From Formicarius rufipectus (Eukaryota > Chordata > Aves > Passeriformes > Formicariidae): DNA of 64,000 nt. The notes beneath the pieces are model-generated. The model worked only from the letters and a program-made list of their open reading frames with translations, was not told where the DNA came from and searched no databases. A program made the position numbers and the translations under genes. The DNA lies in the NCBI GenBank assembly GCA_013399695.1, contig VXAU01003156.1, positions 1,128,219-1,192,218 on the forward strand, given 5' to 3'. Below, piece after piece: positions 25,089 through 34,430 of the stretch; position 1 is the stretch's first letter, and every line of letters begins with the position of its first letter.

Positions 25089-25190
25089 ATGGGGCTGGGG
25101 GGAGCAGTGAGTGCCCCAGATGGGGCTGAGTGGGAGCAGAGGGTGCCCCAAAATGGGGATGGGGGGGAGCAGGGGGTGCTGCTGTGCCCC
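25089..25190. repeat. G-rich three-unit minisatellite
   Basis: Three tandem units each begin ATGGGG and carry GGGAGCAG followed by GTGCCCC or a variant: 25089-25119 (31 bases), 25120-25152 (33) and 25153-25190 (38). The third unit has G runs of 4, 7 and 5 separated by short loops, which fits a G-quadruplex motif on the plus strand. Confidence 0.75.
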
Positions 25191-28100
25191 CAGGGATCCC
25201 TCCTGCCGGCACACAGCAGGACAGTGTACTGGGAGTAGGAATGTGGGTAATTTTACTATGAAAAATCCTGAGCTCCACAAAACAGTTGTCAGGGCTTAAA
25301 GGAAGGTTCAGACTCCCCTATAGCACATTGCTAATAAGATTAAGCATTTAACGACACATCTTTCTAGTATTCTGCTGGGGAGTGTAAGATTTTACTTCGT
25401 GTGCTCATTGGAATTAAGGCTGAAAAAAAGACACAGCAATGTGCTTTTTGTTGGTTCTTTATGAGAAAGCCGTTGCCTGAGCTAAATGTATATGCAAGTA
25501 ACTAGGCATCCTGGGTTACCCAAGAAAGATAAATGATTAAGGGGAATGATAAGATCCAGCCACTAACGATGATGGGAGTACTCCTAAGGCATGATCTCAA
25601 TGCAGGTTTGTGTGTCACACAGGCATCTTTAAAAATAAACATTCTGCTGTTTCCTGAATCACGACTGTCCCTGATTACATCCTCCATCCTTTCCACCCTG
25701 TTCTTTTCTGCTTTATAATGGAGATGAGATAGTAGCAGGGTAATCAGTTTAAGGGAGAAGATGAGCCCTGCTTTAAAATCCTCTTTGGTTTTTACCAGAA
25801 GAACTGTTATATTTATTTGCTTACTAGAAGCAGTGTTACAATAACTGCAGGGAGGGTATCACTACACTCTAGCAAGGAAGCATTTCTTTTTGCTTTGCAA
25901 TTAAAGATAAAATTAACAGAATGGAATATACACTCATTATTATTATCAAGTATTTCTGTTATTAACTTTTATCTTCTGAGATAGAGAGTTAATGTCTTTG
26001 ACTGCAAATAAACAGTCTTAGTAAAAAAAATACCCCCTTCACACACACACTTTACTGGGAGCACCAGCTGCTCCTTATGCACTGCTGATTAGATCCTAGC
26101 ATTAAAAATTAGTATTACCCACTGTCTTTAGAAGTAGCTGTGGCTTTCACCACCTTATGCTTGATTGTTTTTGCATTTTAGGACTTCCAACTGGTGCCCA
26201 GCAAAAATCCTCGTGGATGTTAACTGGGCATAGGAAGGGAGACCCTCCATGAGGGTCCATTCTTTTTGCCCTTCCCATTACACAATCTCTCAAGAAATAC
26301 TAATTTAAAAACTTTTCATCTTAAAATGCATCAATTTTAAGCATAATTCATGTCCAAATTCCCAAACCAGATATATGTTTTCAGGAAATTTAATTATGCT
26401 ACCTTTTCTGAGGGGAAAACAGGGTAATTTTCAAAGGTACCACTGATACTCAGCATCTGAACTGTGATGGATATAAAGACACTTGTGGAAAAGGGATTTT
26501 GGACTTACTCCAAACTTGTATCCTGAAACATAAAAGCAACCCAAAGAGGTTTTCTTTTTAAATTAAAAAGCTTAAGAGAGTATTCAACGTTTACGAACAA
26601 TTTGTTTAATAAAAGGAACACACTTTGAGGGAGCTTAAACTCAGACACCAAGTGACAGGCAGAATTCTGCTTAGCAGGAGACAGCAAGGGACCATCTCCA
26701 CCACCTGCCAATTGTAAGAATGATCTAAATGTAAAGAAAGAACACTCCTATCCCCCCTGCAAAAACACTGTATTCTGAATTTTACTTATTTCTAGCTCCA
26801 AGGGAGACAATTATATATAAATTATACATCAAGCAAAAAAGAGTGTCCAAGTCAGAAAGCTGATAAGTAGGAAAAAATATAATTAAGGTTCAATTATTCC
26901 AAAATCTTAAGCAAAATTATTTTTGAGCCAAACCTTCCAAAGCCAGAGAGTTCAGCTAAATTTCCTCTTTGAAACACCATTATTTCTATCCATGCAATCA
27001 CACTGAAGCAGATACTTCTACTTTCCCAGCAGGATGACCTTGCTGGAGTTACATTCAAGAGGACTGATTATCTTCCCTTTTCTTAGAAGATAACCTAAAC
27101 AAACTTTTCCACTGTGAGATAGGGTACTGAGATATAAGACAGCAATTTTGGCACCAGCTCAAAACCCAAAGCAAGGCATCCCCCGTTCCAGCACAGAGGG
27201 AAACGTGTAGACAGCTGAGAGTGGCTCAAAGCACTGCAGGCTGTGGGCAGAGGCAAATGTGATCCCTCACTTGGACCCTCGTGGCAGAGACAATATTTGG
27301 GCAGTTTGAATCCTGCCTCCACCCATTTTCCTAATGAATGTCTGGCTCCATTGCATCCCTCTGGCCCTTCCCTGTTCACCTGGACTTAGGGTAGAATTTA
27401 GGCCACCTGAATATGGCTCTTATTAACCAGAACAGTTACCTAATTCAGTCTTGTTCAGGTCCTCATAACCCAGACCATAAGCAATTGCTTTGACTGTCCT
27501 AAAACCAATTCTCCTCAGCCCACAAGAATGTGCTCATCTTTCCACTGTAAAACTTTAATTTACTTTTAGATGAATCACAGATACAGTAAAACCTTCAGAG
27601 TTTATGAAAAGGCTGTGACACACTCTGCACAGATGGTGTAGTTTGAGGATGAAGTATCTCTCCATTTTATGAGCAATATCATCCAAATTTAAAAGAAAAC
27701 CATATTTCCACTATAGTATAAGCCCAAAATCTGGATCTAATTGCCTGCTTAGACACTTGTGAAATCCTAGAAGTGAGCAGTTGGTATGGTGAAACCACAT
27801 AAAAGTACTGTTTACTGTGGATGGGAAGTCTCAGTGATGTTGCACCTAACATTATTGCAAATGGCAACTAAACTGTAGCCTGGTATAAGATTCAAGGACA
27901 TCCTCTATTTAAACACATGTAATTTGCACAGGTAATTCTGCAGATATTAAAAAAAGAGGTCAAGTAGCTTTAACAAAGAAAACATCCAGAGTCTGTTCAA
28001 AAGAGGACAACATAGCCTCACTAGGCTGACTGCTGGTTTCCACAGGTTTCTGTTTTTCACAGTGATTGAATTGTAAATGATATTTCCTTTGTAAACGTGG

Positions 28101-29002
28101 AAATCTTTCATCCCTGCGGAAGAACAGACATCATACTACAAGTTAAGTCCAAGTGGAGAATAATTAAAAGGGAACAGACAGGCAATAGTGTAGCTGAGTG
28201 CAAGGGTCAAGAAAGCTTGGAGAAAATGTACTGGTTTTTAAATGCCTAGAATAATTTTGCATAGAATTTTGATTATCTTTACATAACCACTGGAGGGTAA
28301 CTTTCCCTTACAGCACTTTAATCTGTTTCTGACTTCACTGGTACAGCTTCTGGTGTTAGAGATGTAACTTGTGTTGTATCTCTACCATGGTATTGTCCAT
28401 TACAACCAAAAGGACTAAAAGTATTAAGAGATATAGAAAGAGAGCATCATCACATAAATGTTTCTGTTCTGCATTTGGAAAGAAGCTCATTGATAACTTA
28501 TGTCATATGAGGATGAAGAGGAACTCATCATATGGGAAATGACAAGTGCTGTAAAAAAATCTGCAGACTCCAGTGGTCTGCCCTGAAGAGCCCCCAAAGA
28601 GTTGACTGAGGATGTCTTCCCTTTCTTGGAGTTCATTCTTAATAACATTTTTATTGTGGAAGTTTCCCAAAGATGTGAAAGTCTTAGAATAAGACACAAT
28701 GAACCAGATACTAAGTCTGGCATGAATCCTGGGGGAATATTAGAAAAAAGAATATATGGGATCAAATAGAGATATGAAATAATCAGAATACAAAGTTGGT
28801 GATTGTATATATAGTAGATATTAAAAAACCTAAACGAAAAAAAAAAAAAACCAGAAAACCCAAGTGACATTTTTTCCCTCATCAGAGGAAATTGAAGAGG
28901 TAGCACAGGCTACTATCAGTGTACCTTACATTATTATACCACATATCTCAGTGCAGATGTTATTTGGGCTGTTTGGACTTTCATGTTAAAATGGTTCATC
29001 TA

Positions 29003-29107
29003 ATCTATCTATCTATCTCTTAAAAAAAAACAACCAAACAAAAAAAAACCCAAAACAAACAAACAAAAAACCCAAACAAATACAAACAAAAAACCCCAAC
29101 CAAAACC
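29003..29107. repeat. ATCT microsatellite followed by an A/C low-complexity tract
   Basis: Four to five ATCT units (29003-29020) run directly into about 85 bases made almost only of A and C with CAAA and AAACCC words. It is of the same kind as the tract at 14499. Confidence 0.85.
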
Positions 29108-30844
29108 AGGAGAACAAGCCTTAAAGCTTCTAGACCCAGTTATCAAACTGATCACCTTTTATATTTCTTATTGAGGAGATACAATTCAGACTAGATACCG
29201 CTTTATTCCAAAGACTGTCTGAAGACATCCTGAATTATCAGCTTTAATACATTTCATACTTGACAAGAAATATATCCACCTCTAAGGGCCTTTTTTATGC
29301 ATCTGCAGAAAAAGTTCCCAAGTATGCAATATCCTACAAAAGTGACCCTTGCTTAAGTGTCAGAATAGGCAGGAACAGCTGCAGGAAATCAGAGAGTCCT
29401 ACATAGCATTGTTATAAGGCTGGCATTTGCCATGTCACAGACCTCTAAGGAACTTCTCAGCAGCATCAGGAGCTTCCCACAGGGACACAGTACCTACTGC
29501 CATACTTGCAAAGGACTGAGATGTCAGAGGTTTTATTCTTGAGATATTAATACCTGGTCTTGCATCAGCTGTTTCTGATTGTTTTCACAACTCTGCTGGA
29601 GCTCTGCACACTGAATTTTTGTCGATCACACCTTGCTTTTCAGAAGGAGTGCAGTCGTGTCCCAGTGACCTATTTCTAAATATGCAAAACAAGTTTCCGG
29701 CAGCATCAGTGAACTCCAGATACCTGACAGTGTAGTAAAGTGTTTATTGGCTTTCATTAAGAATGCTCTGCGACACTCCCATGCAGCCCCAAGTGCAAAT
29801 AAATGTGCCAGCATCTCAATCATACTGATAGACTCCCATCTATCGCCACCCACCACGTTTCCCACGGCATGCCAAATATTCACACTCCACCCTTTCGTTT
29901 TCTGCCTTTCCTCACTGACCTACATTTAGTTGTAAATATTGCTAATCACCTGCTAGTTTGCAGCTTCTGTGAGAGAGGGGCTGTCATTGATCTACTTGCT
30001 GGAGAAGAGCTGCAGGTGACACAACTCCCAGATATAGACCACGACACGGGAGCTGCTGGTCAGACTGGCCGTTCCCAGCAAGCCCTGGCAACTGGAAAGG
30101 CTACAGACAGCTGTTAAAGTTCAAGGTAGACTGCCTTAAATTGTACTTTAAGAGTACAAAGGCTTGGCTTGGTGCTGAACTTAAAATCTTCCAGTCGGTG
30201 TCTCCCATTGTTTACTCAGGTCTAAACAAGACAAATCATTAACTGAGGTTTCACTGAGGGAAAATCCAAGGTTGTTCTCTCAAGAACAGGACTTGGAATT
30301 ATTGTCCTGCTTCCCAGCCAGTAAAAATCTGGTTTTTTTTTTTAGCAGCTTTTAGGAAGTGCTTGCTTCTTCCCTGACCTACCTTTATGCAACTCCATTG
30401 GCTTACTCAATAAGGAAGTTGATACAAGGCTGGAAAGGATCAGATATGTCTTCGAAATAAGTGCTGGAAACTTGAAAGCAGCATAGCTAAAATAATTACT
30501 AATTATATTTATGAACATGCAAAACTGGCTTGATGCTAAACCATGTAGGCAGGGCCTGAAACTGGCACTGATACAGGTACTAGAGTATTTTTAGAAATAG
30601 CTAATCAATGCACAGTGCAGATTCAATGTGGCAATGCCTCTGTGTGCTACACTGGTCTTTGTAAATCAGAGATGACACTTCTGTCATAATTAACAGTGAT
30701 TTTCAAGATAGTATTTTTGACCATAAAAGTAGTAGTGCAGAAAGTGTTCCATTATGCTCAGGATGAAGCAAACCCAGTAATTCAGTTTCAACATGCTTCC
30801 AGGGTAGTGCTGAGGTTTATGCATTTGCTATTTACAGGTAATTT

Positions 30845-30879
30845 TAATATATTATATATTAAACATATATAATATATTA
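30845..30879. repeat. Perfect AT inverted repeat (15-base arms, 5-base loop)
   Basis: The arm TAATATATTATATAT at 30845-30859 is repeated as its exact reverse complement at 30865-30879 around the loop TAAAC. It lies 520 bases upstream of the AMER3 coding exon. AT palindromes can extrude as cruciforms and mutate quickly. Confidence 0.85.
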
Positions 30880-31398
30880 TATAATTCACAGATTATTTTA
30901 ATATAAAGGAAGCATCATGCTTCAAATGTTTGATCCATTTCCTCAGGAGATTTCCCACACTGAGCTCTTTGTCCTCCTCAAGTGTGCAGATTTATGAACT
31001 GCTTCCTCCCTGATGTACACTCGTGTGGTAAAGTTTCTGAGATGTTTTTCATTGGTGCTACTTTCTGAACAGGACCTCTATCTTGTTAAAAGCCATCCTG
31101 AAGTCATAATCCTCAATCCAAACCCCCTTATTTCTAACAGACAAAATGTTCTGACCCTCAAATACCAAACCATAACATGGACTGTCTTCTCCTTGCTTGA
31201 CCTTCCAGCCAACACACTTATTTCCACTACATCTGTTTCAGCTGCAGTATCATGATTCAGTGATATAAATGTCCAGTGACAGACAAACCCAGTTCCATAA
31301 TGCTGAATATCCCTCCCTTTGTTCTCCAATTTCTTTCAAAATTTACCAGTACTAGCCACCAATCTCACAGTAGTTGTGTTCTGCTCTTTTCTTTACAG

Positions 31399-31419
31399 AA
31401 ACAGATGTGAGGAAGCAGT
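31399..31419 (+). other. AMER3: AMER3 splice acceptor and 5' untranslated part of the coding exon
   Basis: A pyrimidine-rich run ends in TTTCTTTACAG at 31388-31398, a strong splice acceptor, so the exon starts at 31399. The initiator ATG follows 21 bases later in the context GCAGTATGG, with A at -3 and G at +4, a good Kozak match. This means that the 5' untranslated region is split by an intron, as in the mammalian AMER genes. Confidence 0.75.
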
Positions 31420-34413
31420 ATGGAGCTCAAGAGAGGCAAGACCTTCATAAAATCCAGTGTGCATCATGATAAAGTGCCACCACTGCATACAGCTCCTACC
31501 AGCAAAGATGAGATGGGGAGAGACAAAAAGGCAGCTCTGGAGGGAAACCAAAGTGTGGCCGAAGTCCAGCTGGCATGTTTGACCACACACAAGAACTACA
31601 GATTTTCCACCAGAGCAACAAAGAATGGAGCTGGTGACCACAGCCTGGAAAAGTCATCTGGGTCCTCCTACAAACTTGTCAGGAAGAGCAAAACCCATGA
31701 GTGCGTTGCTGAGGCAGCCAAAGCAGAGCACTGCAGTCCCAGCAGCAGGGCATGTGAGGAGGGCTTCTCTGGGAAGGGAAAGGGCCGACTTGTCAACAGC
31801 ATCAGCTTTTCAGGGATGTCCAGCTCCAGCAGTAAGAAGGAGTGTGTGGTCAGCCCCAGCCAGTCTGCCTGCAGCAGTCAGATGATCGACTACAGGAACT
31901 TTGTGCCGCAGATGCCTTTTGTACCAGCAGTTGCAAAAACCATTCCCAGGAAGAGGATTTCCCTCAAGAGATCTAAGAAAGGGCTCAGAGATATATTTCA
32001 TATAAAAAAAAATAAGCCAGACAGCCTCACATTCCTGGTTGAGAAGGACAAGAACCTGTCCTCTCCAGGCTGCAAGAGTGAGTTGTCTGGGCGCCTCGCA
32101 AAGTACCTTTTCAAAACTGGAGAAACATTTGCAGCTGATTGTTTGTCACAGGACTGCTCAGACAGTGAACTGCAGTCTGACTCCTCCTATGACAATACCC
32201 TGTGTGAAGATGTTGCCTCGCTGAAGAGCTTTGACTCCCTCACAGGCTGTGGGGAAATCTTTGCTGATGAGAGCTCTGCTCACCTAGAGCTGGAGAACAG
32301 CAAAGACCTTCTGTTGAGGAGAAGCAAGCACAAAGACAACCCTGTGATGGGCTCTTTCCAAGGGGGTGTGGAACAGCTGGCCTCTCCTGGCCAGAATGAG
32401 ACTGTGGAATTTGCAAAGTTTTGGGACAACATCAACAAATCAGTAAGGCTACATCAGAATGCTCTGTTTGAAAAGAAGTTGCTGAAGATACCTGGACCTG
32501 ACACAGAAAAGGCTAGAAGTCAGGCTGCCATATTGGTGACAGACACCCAGGTGTCACCTGATAAAGAAGGTGACAATTTCAAAGACAGCTCCACAGAAAC
32601 AGAAACACCAAAAAGTGAAAACCAGGAATCCACATCCACAAGTGATGAAGGCTACTATGATTCCTTCTCTCCTGGACAAGATGATGAACTGAAGGAAGCT
32701 CAGACCCCTGGTGTCCCAGGTAGATTTCCAAGAGACAGCTACAGTGGAGATGCCCTTTATGAGCTCTTCTATGACCCAAATGAAGTAAAAATAAACCCAG
32801 TCCTTGACGATGACTTGTGTGCATCTGAAACTGTTTCAGAGCAAGCCATTGAGATCCCTCTGTCCATTTACAGCTTTCATGTTGGGGCTGAGGAGAACAT
32901 GGCTTCCCAACCAACTCTAGACATTATCAGCCAGGGGTTTTTCCACAGCACATGGAAAGGCAAGGAATGTTTGCTGAAGCTCTGTGATACTGAGCTCTCA
33001 CTGACCATGGGGATAATAAACTGGCTGCGAAAACACTCAGGACTTGTTTCCTCCCCTGACTCTCTTCAGAGTCCTCAATCACAGCCAGAAAAGTCCAATG
33101 ATTCATTAATCCTGTCCAGTCCCAGTCCACAGCAGAAAGTGAGCACAGAAGCTCAGCAGGAGAAACCAAGCAAGGAGGAATGTAATACATTTAACTTATG
33201 TGTGTCTTTGAAGGAGAGCAAATACACAACCCAGACCTCTTCAGTAAACATTGCTGAAAGAGACCATGGCCAGGACTCCAGCCCAAACACATCTAATTTG
33301 GACTTTCAAGGTAGAGAAGGGAGTCCCCACAAGGATTTGTCCCCAGGACCCGAGACTGTGGAAACCACCAGATCATCAAGTTATGCACCAGAATCACAGG
33401 CTACCAGAGACAACCTGCATTCATCTCCAACTGAGACTGAGAAGGCAGCAATTTCATTGGGATGTGAGACATCCAGAAATAAAAACCCACTGCCAGAAAA
33501 GCTGAACAGAGAGAGTGGCTCCCAGAGCTCTGAAAATCCTTCATTAGATGATAATCATGAAGTAGAATCATGTTACTCCTACAAGACTGCTGCGACCTCA
33601 CTGCTAGATTCCCTTGAGAGAGAGGACAGAAATAAGCCAATGTATCACTCCCTCTCTATTTCCTGTGACAAACCACCGCAGCCTCTCACCCTCAGACACT
33701 TCCAGAGCTACATTAGCCCCACACCGACAGAGAGCAGCACGAACATAGTGCAGCTCTTAGAGCACTGTGTAACACAGGTGGCATCATTAAAAATCAGCTA
33801 TGAAAATAAGCGCCTGGAGGACAAATACATTGGGAATGAAATGAGCAGTATCATTCATAAGATGTCTCAGTACAAAAACAAGTTATTGTTGCAAAATGAA
33901 TGCAACTGCAGTGCTCAAAATCCAGAGTACCCCAGCATTCCCAGCACAAACCAATACAACTATGAGACAAGTTCCCAATCCAGCAGTCTGTATTCAAAGC
34001 AAAATAGGGAGCAAATTTGCTCTGAAGATCAGACCAGTAGAGCAAAACTCCTAGATGAGGTTACTAGAAGCAAGATAAATTTTGAATATGCACAGCTAAA
34101 TAATCAAGCACTCTCCTATTTAAAGGACTTTTGTCTCAGTCCAAGTGACTCTGTCCCTGCAACATCTCTTAGCAGACCAACATTTTTACCTCTCTTTAAC
34201 TCCATCTGCTCAGACATCCCTGCTCCCTTCTCACACAGCACTGCTACCTCTGTAGCAGACTCTCTGCAGCCTGAGGAGCCCAAGCAGGGCAGCCCAGGGC
34301 CGTGGGCTTACACACAGATCCCCTGCCAGGGGCTGGCTGGAGGGAGTGCTCTGTCCCCTCTCCTGGAGGCAGCAACTCCGGATACAGCAGTGGCAGTGAG
34401 GAGCCACCAGTAA
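31420..34413 (+). CDS. AMER3: APC membrane recruitment protein 3 (AMER3, formerly FAM123C)
   Basis: AMER proteins sit at the plasma membrane through PI(4,5)P2 and recruit the tumour suppressor APC, modulating Wnt/beta-catenin signalling. The 997-residue frame opens with MELKRGKTFIKSS, the start I recall for human AMER3. Family blocks follow in order: KLVRKSKTHE (85-94); FVPQMPFVPAVAK (161-173); the basic, lipid-binding-type PRKRISLKRSKKGLRDIF (176-193); SLKSFDSLTGCGEIFADESS (267-286); FAKFWDNINKSVR (331-343); STSTSDEGYYDSFSPG (404-419); PRDSYSGDALYELFYDP (437-453); and a block around GKECLLKLCDTELSLTMGI (514-532). Residues 550-760 are Ser/Glu-rich and probably disordered. A block near 770-800 (ending TQVASLKIS) is again human-like. 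Human AMER3 is about 861 residues, so the bird protein is longer, mainly in the disordered half. The last 40 or so residues may be out of frame (see findings). Confidence 0.95.
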   Translation: MELKRGKTFIKSSVHHDKVPPLHTAPTSKDEMGRDKKAALEGNQSVAEVQLACLTTHKNYRFSTRATKNGAGDHSLEKSSGSSYKLVRKSKTHECVAEAAKAEHCSPSSRACEEGFSGKGKGRLVNSISFSGMSSSSSKKECVVSPSQSACSSQMIDYRNFVPQMPFVPAVAKTIPRKRISLKRSKKGLRDIFHIKKNKPDSLTFLVEKDKNLSSPGCKSELSGRLAKYLFKTGETFAADCLSQDCSDSELQSDSSYDNTLCEDVASLKSFDSLTGCGEIFADESSAHLELENSKDLLLRRSKHKDNPVMGSFQGGVEQLASPGQNETVEFAKFWDNINKSVRLHQNALFEKKLLKIPGPDTEKARSQAAILVTDTQVSPDKEGDNFKDSSTETETPKSENQESTSTSDEGYYDSFSPGQDDELKEAQTPGVPGRFPRDSYSGDALYELFYDPNEVKINPVLDDDLCASETVSEQAIEIPLSIYSFHVGAEENMASQPTLDIISQGFFHSTWKGKECLLKLCDTELSLTMGIINWLRKHSGLVSSPDSLQSPQSQPEKSNDSLILSSPSPQQKVSTEAQQEKPSKEECNTFNLCVSLKESKYTTQTSSVNIAERDHGQDSSPNTSNLDFQGREGSPHKDLSPGPETVETTRSSSYAPESQATRDNLHSSPTETEKAAISLGCETSRNKNPLPEKLNRESGSQSSENPSLDDNHEVESCYSYKTAATSLLDSLEREDRNKPMYHSLSISCDKPPQPLTLRHFQSYISPTPTESSTNIVQLLEHCVTQVASLKISYENKRLEDKYIGNEMSSIIHKMSQYKNKLLLQNECNCSAQNPEYPSIPSTNQYNYETSSQSSSLYSKQNREQICSEDQTSRAKLLDEVTRSKINFEYAQLNNQALSYLKDFCLSPSDSVPATSLSRPTFLPLFNSICSDIPAPFSHSTATSVADSLQPEEPKQGSPGPWAYTQIPCQGLAGGSALSPLLEAATPDTAVAVRSHQ

Positions 34414-34430
34414 CACACCTGCATGGAGAG
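34275..34430 (+). other. Alternative-frame C-terminal segment of AMER3 ending in a splice donor
   Basis: In the frame one base behind AMER3 the sequence is open from 34275 and reads SNSGYSSGSEEP at 34371-34406, more protein-like than the overlapping AMER3 tail. It then reaches GGAGAG|GTGAGT at 34430/34431, a perfect consensus donor, exactly at a codon boundary. The AMER3 stop (34411-34413) is only 17 bases before this donor. Either the true AMER3 frame shifts here, through an assembly indel or real mutation, or the donor is a coincidence or lies in the 3' untranslated region. Confidence 0.35.

Larger units (their letters stand above)
22623..31398. other. Intergenic spacer left of AMER3, possibly with its first exon(s)
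   Basis: AMER3 needs at least one upstream exon because its coding exon starts at a splice acceptor, but I could not identify that exon or a CpG-island promoter. The stretch holds a purine tract (24379-24409), a G-rich minisatellite (25089-25190), ATCT and A/C simple repeats (29003-29107), a block with somewhat more CpG and clustered homeobox-like words (about 29740-30120) and an AT hairpin (30845-30879). No other gene is supported. Confidence 0.45.

Noticed and set aside
32579..32914. Open frames antisense to or out of frame with AMER3 (for example 32579-32914, 32927-33190, 33401-33640)
   Set aside because: These are shadows of a long coding exon; the AMER3 frame alone shows family motifs.
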